DNA of 64,000 nucleotides from Panaeolus papilionaceus (lineage: Eukaryota; Basidiomycota; Agaricomycetes; Agaricales), in assembly GCA_015501605.1 (NCBI GenBank), contig JADNRZ010000012.1, forward strand, positions 620,001-684,000, given 5' to 3'. The translations under genes were made by a program, and so were the position numbers. How positions within the stretch are numbered: position 1 is the stretch's first letter; each line of letters starts with the position of its first letter. Of the stretch, positions 49,475 through 60,342 are shown one piece after another. Below the pieces are notes generated by a model, which had not been told where the DNA came from, did not search any database, and saw only the letters and a list, made by a program, of their open reading frames with translations.

Positions 49475-50847
49475 ATGTTGGTGTCATCACGTCGAGGGGT
49501 TTCTCCCTTCAAGCGCTTTTTTTCCAGTCCTTCTTGCCTTCGCCATGAAAACCCATTGGCAAGGATGCTGTTTTATATGTTTCACACCGGATATTGACGT
49601 CCTGCCTTGATGTGCAGGGACTACCGCGAAATGATCGACCACCTCCTCCGCAAATGCCTCGTATGGGTGGTCGGATTCAAAAGCGGCCAATACCCCATGT
49701 AAAAAAGGTCGTCGTTGTTGCTAGTGGGAAAGGAGGTGTCGGAAAGAGCACTATTGCGAGTAAGATCGCGCGCTCTCTGGGTTTCAACGTGTTGACCATG
49801 AATATATTCTTGTAGTGAATCTTGCCTTCGCCCTCGCGATGCAGAACCGTCCTGAAGGCCTAGCGCGTCTTCGTGTCGGATTGCTGGATTTAGATATCTT
49901 TGGTCCATCTATACCAACACTCATGGGACTTCAAAACATCGGAGAACCTGAGTTAACAAGCTGTATGACCTGCCATTTTCATTTCTGAACATCCATTCAG
50001 TCCCCGTCTCATTTACAGCAGGAGCCATCGTCCCAGTGACCAATCACGGTCTTCAGTGCATGTCAATGGGATTCCTAATTCCATCCCAAAACACCTCAGT
50101 CGATGGAGAGCAGGACAATACGGATACCCCAATAGTTTGGCGAGGTCTAATGGTGCAGAAGGCGGTCCAACAGCTACTCTTCGATGTTGATTGGTCCAAG
50201 GGTGACCAGGGCCTTGACATCTTAGTAGTCGACATGCCTCCTGGAACGGGTGATGTCCCTCTCACACTTGGTCAACTTGTAACAGTGGATGGTACGTCTC
50301 CTCGTGGTTGTGCTACGGTCCCGGATTTTGACGTTGTCATACTTGAGCCTCTGTAATCGTGTCGACTCCTCAAGATGTTGCCTTGTCAGATGTGAGAAAG
50401 GGTATTGCGATGTTGCGAAAAGTCTCCGTTCCTGTGAGTAGCTCGAGATATAGGATAATTCCGCTGTTAACGTTGCTGCGTAGATCACAGGCCTGGTCCT
50501 CAACCAGGCATTTTACATGTGTCCGACATGTACCTCTCCTCATCCACAGTACCTTTTCGGTGGGTCCTGCAGGCTTGGCTCATTAAACTCTTTCGTTGGA
50601 GCCTTATGTGAAATCCTCAGGTCAACCAGATAACTTTCATCGCGTTTCCCAGCGGCTCAAGATTCCCATTCTTGGAGAGCTCCCATTGGTACAAGCCGTA
50701 AGCAAAAGTGCCGACGGAGGATACCCATACGCGCTCACCAACTTGTCTGATGTTGAAAAACATGATGGACCTGGAGGAATGACATGGCGTCAAAACATGT
50801 CCAAAATCGCCACCGATGTCTTGTCTTCGCTAAATCTCCAGTCCTGA
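49475..50847 (+). CDS. IND1: Mitochondrial Fe-S assembly P-loop NTPase IND1 (NUBPL)
   Basis: Exons 49475-49558, 49618-49759, 49816-49962, 50019-50291, 50348-50433, 50484-50559, 50621-50847; 1035 bp, 344 residues. An Arg/Ser-rich mitochondrial presequence ([20 protein letters not shown]) precedes HENPLGLPRN, the conserved entry of this family. Walker A is [13 protein letters not shown], switch-type motifs are [15 protein letters not shown] and [10 protein letters not shown], and the Fe-S-binding CXXC is MCPTC (257-260). IND1 delivers [4Fe-4S] clusters to respiratory complex I. Intron 1 (49559-49617) starts with GC, not GT (ttg|gcaagg...tgtgcag); this junction is supported by the conserved HENPLGLPR it creates. 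Reading through gives a stop within a few codons. Confidence 0.93.
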
Positions 50848-51736
50848 AGGCAACGTTGACCGTTAGCACGCATTATTCTACATAGGAGAAGAGTGGGACT
50901 TTATCATGGGTTGTTCGTTGTTTATAACACACGGTGATACATCACCGTCGTGATCAACTAGTGCCATCGTTTTCGAGCACATCATAACTATCAATACAGG
51001 CTGTTGGATACACCAAAAATTTATAGCATTGTGCAATACACTGCAAAGCATTAATTTGCTTTACCTCAGCTGCTCCTTCTACGTCAACAATGCAATGACC
51101 ACAAAACGCAGTCCCATACCCACTAAATATTCCGCAGACCCATCAACATTGAACCAACACCATTGTCTGAGTGGATAAAACACTGGGAAACTCGGTATTT
51201 CTTGCTTCTATGGCGAATTTTAACCCGAATAATGATCATAGATCCATGCACAGTTTCTGAAGATGGCTAACAGCACATCAGCTCAAATCCCGAATTGAAG
51301 AGATTTCCTAGAATGCATATTTGATAGGGACGACGTGGTATGCTCAACTCTTGCTGAGCACTAAAGGATGGACACTTCGTCGAGGAACTTAATCCGGAAA
51401 GGCCGGTGTAGTAAGTGTGTGTTGTTTACTGGAGTACTAGTGTCTACACTCACAATGTGGATAGAATTAGACAGCGCGAGAAACCAAGCACTTTTGTGTG
51501 CAACTATGTAAGGGTCATCGTCACCAGTACAAGTTTCAAACACAGAACAGTCCTCAGGGTCGGCGACCTCTGCATTTTGTTTAATCTTGATCAAAGCATT
51601 GGTGGCGCAAGTAGCAACGTCAGATATATATGTGTGAAGAATAGGGTGTAGTATTTAAGCCAAGTACAGCGGAAGCGTTGGGCCCTGGTCCCTTCCTTCT
51701 CTGGTCATTTCCCTGCCCTCTGCCAATACCCTTGAA
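50848..51736. other. Intergenic region, no supported gene
   Basis: About 890 bp. No coding pattern. A TATA-like gtatttaag lies at about 51649, some 85 bp upstream of the next start codon. Confidence 0.35.
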
Positions 51737-53042
51737 ATGTCCATGGATCCCGCAGCGTTGCAAGCCCTTCAGGCCCAGTTGCCGAACCCCTTTACGCCTA
51801 TGGCATTCTTACCACCTGACCTTGCTTTTCAGGTGATGATTGCACTGTACACCATTGTCGGGTCTCTAGCGGTAAGCTTATCCCTCTTTTTTGTACCTAC
51901 CTTTATTGAAAAATGCGGCGCACGTCCTATCATTCAGGTCATGATCTGGGATATAGTGACCCACCTTGGTGATGATTATCGACTAGTTACCAAATATCGT
52001 ATTGGCCCTTCCACAGTGGTTTATTTTGTGTCGAGGTATGAGTATAATAAGTGTCATCAACGATTGCTAACTGACATGCTTTTTTATGAGATGGTCCTGT
52101 CTAGCGTATCTCCTGATGCTGGCTATCATGGAGAGTGAGTACCCAAACACAGTCCGAGGTACAAATGATGTCGAGGTTTACACGAGAACCTTGCAGCTGC
52201 ACCAGTCGACAATTGTGGACGCATTCGATGGATTCAGATCCTCTTCCCAGTTGCTATTCCATCTACTGCCCTGCTCTTCTTCTTCCGCGTTCAGGCTTTG
52301 TATGAAAGGAACAAATGGATTGTCGGATTCTTCTCTATTTCGTGGCTCAGTGTTGTGGCCGGCTGTTTGACCCCTGTCTTCGGTGTCCGGGGTTCAAACA
52401 TTGGCATTACAAAGTACTGCATCAACTCGTCAGTCGAGAAATACGTTGCAGCCGCTGCCCTTGCACCATTCATCAACGACACCCTTGTTTTCCTAGCGAC
52501 AACTTACAGATTGATGCAAAATAGTCATGCCGATGACGGTCTGAAGAACAAGGCCAAGGTGGCATTTTTCGGTCACAAGCTCCCCGTCTTCTCTAAGGCG
52601 GTGCTTCAAGATGGTCAGGCTTACTACATGTACGTCCTTTCTTCGAATACCCTACATCTTTGGACTTTTTATCCTGACGGGAAATAGAACAATCATCACC
52701 CTTAATTTAATCACATCCGTCCTCTTTTTCAACACCAGCATCCCTCTGGTTTTCCGTTCATTTATTGGTGTCCCGAACATCGTGCTCATGAACTCTATGG
52801 CTTGCTACGTCTTTCGAAAGATCAAATTCGGTATTTTCAGGGAGACGACGACCCTCAACCTCAGTCTTTCTACTGCCCGACCATACGGCTCGGCGATTAT
52901 GTTCCCCAACAACCACACGACAACGCTAGATGTTGCCAACCCGAGGGGCGGAATTCAGGTTATTACAACCACTGAAGTGTTCGAGCTTGACAACAGGAAA
53001 CCGTCGACGGAGAAACTCGAGCATAAATCCGACTTGGTCTGA
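51737..53042 (+). CDS. Multi-pass membrane protein, agaricomycete family (copy 1)
   Basis: Exons 51737-51871, 51938-52035, 52091-52134, 52197-52629, 52688-53042; 1065 bp, 354 residues. Several hydrophobic segments consistent with about seven passes: MIALYTIVGSLAVMIWDIVT, AYLLMLAIM, ILFPVAIPSTALLFFFRVQA, GFFSISWLSVVAGCLTPVFG, AAALAPFINDTLVFLATTYR and TIITLNLITSVLFFNTSIPL. Signature residues are WDIVTHLGDDYRL and VVYFVSRW, shared with the gene at 58843-60149. The C-terminal 80 residues are cytosolic-looking and polar. The family is abundant and uncharacterised in mushrooms, with a GPCR-like layout but no assigned ligand. Exons 2 and 3 (98 and 44 bp) have exactly the same length in the paralogue. 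Confidence 0.87.
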
Positions 53043-53109
53043 TTGCATCAGGCGCCTCCCGTAGACTCCCCGAATCATCATAATCGTTGTTTCACTCAAT
53101 TATCAATCA

Positions 53110-53235
53110 ACGCTGCCCGTGGTCACTTCTCCCAATGTCCTTTTTGCCTTTCCGCGGAAAACGAGCGAGTAGTCGAGTGACAAAGTGGCCATGATGATCC
53201 AGCTGACGCGTCGACGCGAGCTTCAAGAGAATATT
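53110..53235 (-). pseudogene. Small relic of a membrane-protein exon
   Basis: Minus-strand sequence here (VSWIIMATLSLDYSLVFRGK in one frame) matches exon 3 of the gene at 55592-56896 (VNWIITTLVVTRLLVFRANV) in order, and the DNA is also visibly similar (cggaaaacgag and gatgatccagctgacg). Flanking coding sequence is lost. The rest of 53043-53474 is non-coding. Confidence 0.5.
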
Positions 53236-53474
53236 AACTACGATGTCGACTTCAGGTTGATGTTTCTTGTCTGTAGTCCTACTAGATGTCATGAAATTGG
53301 ATAATCGAATGTTTTTTCGAACCCATCGAGCCAAGGGGAACACTTAAGGTATGTATTTCAGTTCCGTGTTACTTATGTATTGTGAATTCAAACTGTTACG
53401 CTTTCGCAAATACTAATGCTCTTCTGGCCGTTCACGAAGAATAGAAGGTATTAAGATTGCTGAACACGACCAAT

Positions 53475-54900
53475 TTAGAGAAGAGGGGTGAAGGAACTGC
53501 TCCAGTCGAGTTCGATATTCGGTTTATATGTGAGCTCTTCCATCACGTTCGAAAAATCGATGTCAAACTGTCCTCTTATCTTCTCCAATTCACTTTCTTC
53601 CAGATCCTTGCACTGCGGCATCACAAACAAATGTAACGCCAATCGACCGTACACAGGGTCGGGGAAATTAACATCGGACGCAAGAATCTTGGATAGTTGC
53701 GACCAGGGTTCCGATGGTATTAATGGATCACCACCTAAATGGTCAGTATAGACCATGAGGACCAGTCGTTCAAGTATGTTGTTCCCTGAGATGGATTGAC
53801 AGAACGTATTAAGATCATCCCATGATATCCCATACCCTTCGTCACATTGCTGCCTAAACGCATGCAGGTCCAATAAAAGGGATGTAAGGGAGCGACACGT
53901 TTTTGGCATAAGAATAACAAGGCCCAGTACAAGAAGATATTCTCCAGCATCACTCAATCCGGCTGTGGATATTTTCGCTACTTTCGTACCTCTTACAGGG
54001 AACAAACTGGAACGAACCTTCAAAACATAACTCCCGGAGCTCTGGGACATGCTCCAACAGATCTCGTATAACTACCGTCTGCTCCATCGAGCTAACTATG
54101 GCGCTGATCTCTGCCAAATGCTGAAATGGTTTGCAGTGAGCTGCGCTAGCTTGTGATAAAAAGTGGCTCAGTAGTGAGCGAAGCGAGGCTTCCGGTATGT
54201 CATCGAATGAAATATAGTCCAGATTAAAAGGAGGCGAATGGGAACCGGCAGTGGAAGAACCTTCAATTAAGGTCCATCCGTGAAATCCCTCTAGGGCTAG
54301 TTTCTGAAGATGAGGGAAGTTATGGAGGTCGATAATGACAGCTCTGGCATGGAACGGCCACTAAAGACGGCAAGTTATGTGTCCTGAAGTCGGTCGCCTC
54401 TAAAGGCAGCAAGTCCGTTCTTGATAGATATAAGCTTTGCAGTTTAGGGCAAGAGAGGAGGTCCGATAAATGTAGTGGGTCATGGTCATTAAGGCTTAGA
54501 TGACGCAAAGCGTCCGTTAGAAGATATTTTGCAACCATTTCGTTTCGTAAAGCTTGGATTCTAGGGCCTTGTACAGGGGTCCAGAAAACGGTTACGTTCT
54601 TCAAACGGCGGAGATTGGGAGCCCAAGTAGGATCGTCCTACACCACTCGAAGTCGCAAGTTGTCGACATCTCGCCGGAGCCACCGACATAGATGTCTAAA
54701 GATGTGTTTGCGCCGTTTGAGATCTGGGTTGCTTTCCATGATATCCACCAGGCGGATGAGTCTGAGCTCCATACGTCCTTTAAACCCAACCCGGACGATA
54801 GAGAAAATGAAGACTTTGCAGAGGGATGCCATACATTTGGATGCAAGTGCACATATCCTTAGCGTCGCAAGTTGTCACGGTTGTCTTGTAATTTTTCGTC
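53475..54900 (-). pseudogene. F-box/LRR-type gene, decayed
   Basis: Leucine-rich segments run in several frames from about 54850 down to the stop at 53475. They include SLCKVFIFSIVRVGFKGRME and NLRRLKNVTVFWTPVQG with an in-frame TAG between them (near 54640), SCPKLQSLYLSRTDLLPLEA, then after a frame change VIIDLHNFPHLQKLALEGFH and LLEHVPELRELCFE, and finally AGEYLLVLGLVILMPKTCRS to ELTYKPNIELDWSSSFTPLL. Spacing and content match the LRR part of fungal F-box proteins. No F-box itself was found. Some breaks may be introns, but at least one stop and one frameshift sit inside conserved stretches. Confidence 0.5.
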
Positions 54901-55132
54901 CGAATCCTCTGTCTCGCCTACAACACCTATAATAATGCTGAGTAACTCTTCAGGTAACCTAGGATTAGGAACCTTGTTGAAGGTCCTGAAGTGATGAAAG
55001 GATTGTTGAAAGACTGCGAGCGGCCAGAATGATACTGCCTATCATCCTCGGATTCGTGACAAACACAGTCACACACAGACCACAAGCCAACTTGGTTTTT
55101 TTTTCCAGCAATTACAACTGACAAGTCGGTAT

Positions 55133-55523
55133 TACTGTACCATTTCGATCAATTCGGCCTAGGGGGTTACGCGTTACACCCTTGGACACATTTCGGCCAC
55201 TGTCCATGTTGGGGGTTATGCGTTACAAATATCTAAAATTTCGGCCAAGAGACAAAAGTTCCTTTGGAGTTTTTTTGCATGTAACCCAACATAGAAATAT
55301 GGGAATACCAGGGAATACGTAAGCCTTGAGCAGAGTGTTGGGTGGGCTACGAAAATTGGCTGAAAGCGGGGAAAAAAAAAATAAATTCAAATTTAAAGAA
55401 CTTTTTCGGAGATGTTTTGGCCTTCGGCCAATCGCCTAATCATACGTTACATGTAACGCATTTTCGGCCAAAACCATAGGGCCCGTTATGCGTTATGGCC
55501 GAATTGATTGAAATGGTACAGTA
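55133..55523 (+). mobile_element. 391 bp MITE, copy 1
   Basis: Begins TACTGTACCATTTCGATCAA and ends ttgattgaaatggtacagta. Inside it has repeated variants of the word gcgttac/cgttacatgtaacg and ttcggcca. With TA as target duplication the core is CTGTACC...GGTACAG. A copy of the same length (391 bp) and near-identical sequence lies in the opposite orientation at 63358-63748. The ends also match those of the 780 bp element at 6357, so both are probably mobilised by the same transposase type. No coding capacity. Confidence 0.9.
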
Positions 55524-55591
55524 TATAAAATACAAATAAAGTTTAAAGTTTCAGATGAAGGAGATAAATAAGTGTCCTGTGGTATAGAATG

Positions 55592-56896
55592 TTAGAGTGC
55601 TCCATCCTTATGTTGGTTTGTATGCTTGACGCCCATCTCTACGTCATTGAGTGCGTCGCCCCTTCTAAATTCCTCATGACTGATATTAACCTCGATCCTC
55701 TGAGGGGATGTCGCCGAAATGGCTGTCGAAGTATTATGATTAAAATGCATAGAACTTTGGCCAGGTCCGATATTTGAACTCCCCGCACTATCTGTATAGA
55801 ATGAGCTGGTATCCGTGATAAAAGCCTTGCCTTGAGCAACTCGATAGATGGTAAGAAGTGGAGCTATGACCTGTGGAAAATGCATCCCGTAACGATGTTG
55901 GGGTCAGGGCACGAACATTCAAGAAGTAACTAATAAAATACTGACATAGATGTGAACAAGAAAGGCTCGAGAGAAGGAGAAGGGGTCGAGATTCAAAAGA
56001 TTAAGAGTGAGAAAGATTGTTGCAAAAATAATCACGAGGGCGGCAGATTCGATGCACATCGAAATTATCCCAATGTAGGGCCGTCCGTGGTCATTTCCCA
56101 ATGTTCTTTTCACATTTGCACGGAAAACGAGGAGCCGAGTGACAACAAGCGTCGTGATGATCCAATTGACGCTCAGGGTCGTCGAGGCAAACGCAACGAA
56201 GATCGGGCGCGCGTGTTGCTGCGCTGCAGCGACGAAGTTGGAAGCAAGGTACATGATACCCGTCACTGAAGCGCTCCAAGTCATTAATTCAATGCGGAGA
56301 TATATTTTTCATGGAATGTTAGACCTTACCGACTTGTGCAGTGGCTAAGAGAGATATTATGCCATACACCAGATGTCGTTTGTTGGAGGATACGCCTTTA
56401 TACAGGATAGACGCTCTCCAAAGCTGTCCATGACCTGATTAAAGATGAGGTCGAAGTTCAAAAGAAGACCAAAGCCTACCAAGAAGCCGTCCGATGCCCA
56501 GAACGCCAGTATGGTTACGACTGCATCTGATGATGCCCCAGACACCAAATTAGGAGGAACTTGTTGACTTGTTATTGCGTTGAGGTTCGTCGAGATTCCA
56601 GACACAATGCTGACTGTGCTGAGAGTGAACATAGAGGTAATGTAAGCGCAAAGGGCATATTGCACTCGTTTTCGGTATCCTATTGATGACTTCCTCAAAA
56701 GGTACAGACAAGCGGCAAAAAGAGAGAACGCTATGCCATAAGCAATTGAGGATAAGATAACACCCAGGGTCCAAAATTTTAAAAACATAGTGAATCCAGG
56801 ATCTGGTCCCGGTAAAGATGGAGCGGTAGGCGGTAAAGCGGCATTACCCGTCGCAGTTGTAGGCGCTGTGCTGGTGAAATTGGGGGAAGAAGACAT
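55592..56896 (-). CDS. Multi-pass membrane protein, agaricomycete family
   Basis: Exons 56896-56404, 56344-56330 (15 bp micro-exon), 56265-55946, 55870-55592; 1107 bp, 368 residues. N-terminal extracellular Pro/Thr/Ala-rich segment, then about seven hydrophobic segments: FLKFWTLGVILSSIAYGIAF, YALCAYITSMFTLSTVSIVS, VTILAFWASDGFLVGFGLLL, VTGIMYLASNFVAAAQQHAR, VNWIITTLVVTRLLVFRANV and ALVIIFATIFLTLNLLNLDP. The C-terminal 90 residues are polar. This is a different family from the genes at 51737 and 58843. Function unknown, GPCR-like layout. A one-exon relic of a relative lies at 53110-53235. Confidence 0.83.
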
Positions 56897-58773
56897 ATCG
56901 AGCTCGGTGGAGGGATATAACGACGAGCAATGTAAAAATATGTGGGTTTTGTTCTCTCCTAAATAGTAGTCAAATCGACTTTTGACGCGGTGTGTTACCA
57001 GTGTTAAAAAAGATCCACAAGGATCGCTGCCATCATTCAACAGAAGTGTATGATATGAAAAGGTTATAATTACAACGTACCAGATTCATAGGCTACTCCT
57101 GAACAGTAAAAACCTTCAACTGACAATGGTTTCACATGATGAGGGGAAAGTTGAGTTACTGCGCGCGTATGTTTCGAAAAGCCATAACATATCTCATCAA
57201 TTTGAAGGTTATACTCGTCAGATCATGTATTTGTGCAAGTACCAGTGATGGCGGTCCCACGACTCTGACATAGAACGTGCCTCGTGGCAATCGAAGCCTG
57301 ATTGGGGAGGTGAGTTTGCCCACTGGACTGGACGGCCACAGGTACTGCATATAATCAATCCGACATTACCACGTCGTGTGTTACTTCGAGGTCGATCTTT
57401 TTTTAAGTCCCCTTATGTTTCACTATGTATGCCCTCGAATAGAACTGACCATGCCGGTAAGACCTGAGTTTCAAAATCTAGCATGTTGGTCGTTGTGGGC
57501 ACATTCCTAACTAGTTCAACGTTAGATGAGCGCCGTTAGTTGCGTGCTTTGTTGAGCCTCCCAGGCGGCAGAAATAGTAATTTAGAGTTACATTCCTTCA
57601 ACACACTACTCTTTTTTAACATCATTCGCAAGGATGAAACATCACGAACCTGTCTATCTATCAGGAGACGCTGCCAGAGAGCAAGCAACGATAGGAGACC
57701 TTTCATCTCGTTATTGACATGAGTTAACTGCTTGATATAAATGACTTTGTGAGAACAAGGAGTCCAGGCACAACCTGTATATATAATACCCCATGACCAA
57801 CCCCGGCATTGATGTCTATATTTATAGCAATACGACGTGAAAGGTTTGGAGGATAGTCCCAAGCCTTCAGCCTCAAACACTTGAGACCTGTAGTTTCGGC
57901 TAAATGAGACGGAGGATAAAAAGGCTACCCGATGTTTTTTTTCACCAAAATATGCAAGGCATTGGAGGATGTAACAGTTCGCAATTCATCCAATTAGAGT
58001 ATGTGGCGTTCGGGCCGGCGGCTACACATTAGCTTGGCAGCGCTTATCGACATGCCACCAAAATGACATCGAGGCCTTAAACCCTTGACCACTGGCCATA
58101 TGAACATTGACTCAGGATTACCAGTGATGTATTAACTATAAAATACTGCTCCAGGCAGGACTGCAACTAGACGTATCAACCCTCAAAAGGTTTTCCCGAC
58201 GAGATGTTACCTTCAAGGCCGGACAAAACGATGTGTAAAATCTTAGTACAGATAATATAAGCGACAGCATATGATGTTTCAATGGAAATACGTCAATTTT
58301 TTCTGGTACCGCGGCACCGTCGTTATGTCATCCCAGCGGAGCACGACAATTAGCCGACAGGTACGAGATCACCAATGGACAGCTGCTGCAACCTAATTTT
58401 ACTTTGAAAAATATGGGTGCTGCTCCTCGGTCAACTCAGATAAAGAACACAAGGTCGCAACAAAGGAAGTTTGCTTAGAGATAGTCACTTGCAAATGAGA
58501 ACGGGGTTGTATCGAACTTTTTTCCATTTCGACAGAGCTGAAAGTCCCAGTTTCGATGTCCAAGCTCGGACAGCACTCAAATTGTTTCTGCGCCGCGGCC
58601 TCAACTTCGAATTTTCATAGACGTGAGAGATATTTGGTAATTCGCTTCAGAATTTGACATGATTTTGTAGCACATATTACGACACTACAAAAATATTCGC
58701 GATAGACAGACGCTCCACCGTTGTACTTGCCATGATAAACTCGCCCCAGCGAGGCATGCCGTTCTGGACACCC
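56897..58773. other. Intergenic region, no supported gene
   Basis: About 1.9 kb between divergently transcribed membrane-protein genes. A 114-codon minus frame (57536-57880) and several shorter ones show no domain. Nothing repeated or structured stands out. Confidence 0.35.
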
Positions 58774-58781
58774 TATATAAA
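58774..58781 (+). promoter_or_regulatory. TATA box of membrane-protein gene (copy 2)
   Basis: TATATAAA lies about 62-69 bp upstream of the ATG at 58843. Confidence 0.6.
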
Positions 58782-58842
58782 CAGGGTAAGGATCATGATA
58801 TACAAGAGCAGCCTCAGAAAGCCACACTCCCCTCGTTTTATT

Positions 58843-60149
58843 ATGGCCAATCTCAGTGATGCTCTTTCATTTGCTGTCCACCTGAACCCTGCCGAGCTCA
58901 TTGCCCCGAAGTCCGTATCTTACGAAGTGACTGTGTCAATCTATGTTCTCGTCGGGACAACCGCTGTATGTAAAAACAACTCAACCAGAAGTGTGTATGC
59001 TAACTTGGAAAAAGATAGTAATTTGGGATGCTATCCATAACCTCGAATCCGACTATAAATTAGCATTCAGACACAAATTTGGACTACCAACGGTCGTTTA
59101 CTTTATTTCACGGTAATTACCATTTTTTTCACCCATGTTTTGTGATTTACCACAGCATAGATTGGCGACTATGACATATGTGCTAATGAGCACGATATAT
59201 GCTAGTGAGCTTCCTTGTGCTTCACTTGACGAATTGAAATGATTGAGTATTGTTTCGAACGTTGCTTGCCTAGCTGCCCCAATTGGCGATTGCGTTTACT
59301 TCGACAAAGTTGTTAACTGGCTTTTCCCAGTCTCAGTACCAGCAACTTCACTCCTTTTCTTCTTTCGCATTAGAGCCATTTTTGACGACGATCCTTTCGT
59401 TGTCAGCTTCTTCGGTTTCATGTGGTTTGGTGTCCTAGCGGGCTCGTTGACCGTCACGCAAGGAGTACATGGGATCCCCGTGACCGGAACCCAGTATTGT
59501 ACCACTGGCCCATACGAGGACTACGTCGCCAGTGCGACTATTCTCCCTTTAGTCCACGACACTCTCATCTTTTTTGCCATTAGCTGGAGGCTGATGATCA
59601 ATTCACACGTCGATTACACCTTGCATAATCGGTATCGAGTGATGGTTTTCGGCGATTACCTTCCCGCTTTCTCCAAGTCTCTTCTCCAAGGAGGACAAGC
59701 ATACTACCTGTCAGTAATATTTCTCCTTACCAGCAAAAATAAAGTCGCTGATATTCCTCTACAGAACGACCGTAACTAGCAGTCTCCTCACCGTCATCAT
59801 GCTCGAAGTAGACGCAGTACCACCCGTATTTCGCTCGATGTTTACGGTATCGAACGTGATGCTGATGAACATCATGGCATGTCGCGTCTACCGAAACACC
59901 AAGTTTGGTCTATTTGGTGACGATGATGGGCCAGATCACGTTGTAATGAGGGGTGGTGGATCAGGTAATCGGGCTTCGATAACTGTGTCGCGTCGCGTTG
60001 GTCATGCTCGGCATGTGAGAAGTATCGACGGGGAGGGAGTTGATCTCAAGAAAATCGAAATTACAAAGACGGTTCAACAAATGCGCGACTATCCCCTGGA
60101 AGAACAGTCGTCGCAAACGACCAGCCATACCCACGTCGAGGAGGTCTGA
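58843..60149 (+). CDS. Multi-pass membrane protein, agaricomycete family (copy 2)
   Basis: Exons 58843-58965, 59015-59112, 59161-59204, 59274-59709, 59765-60149; 1086 bp, 361 residues. Paralogue of 51737-53042: same five-exon structure, exons 2 and 3 of identical length (98 and 44 bp) and shared motifs IVIWDAIHNLESDYKL, VVYFISR, LFPVSVPATSLLFFFRIRAI, PLVHDTLIFFAISWRLM, YLPAFSKSLLQGGQAYYL and NVMLMNIMACRVYRNTKFGL. Protein similarity is moderate and spread evenly, so the pair is old rather than a fresh tandem copy. The C-terminal tail is different and charged. Function unknown. A TATA box lies about 65 bp upstream. Confidence 0.87.
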
Positions 60150-60342
60150 TGCTACAAAAATGGTGCATCTATTACATAGGCCATATATCCAGGAGTTGCA
60201 CATTGCACATATGTATGTACGATGTGAATTATCTTATATTATAAAAGTCCAAAAATATTCGAAAACAGGTTCATCTAGTTGTCCGTATGCTAATAGTATG
60301 TATGTATATTGTCAAGGAAAAAGTTATTCCACGGTACTTAGC

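Noticed and set aside
57536..57880. 114-codon minus-strand frame
   Set aside because: No domain, no signal peptide, no splice partner and no similarity inside the window.
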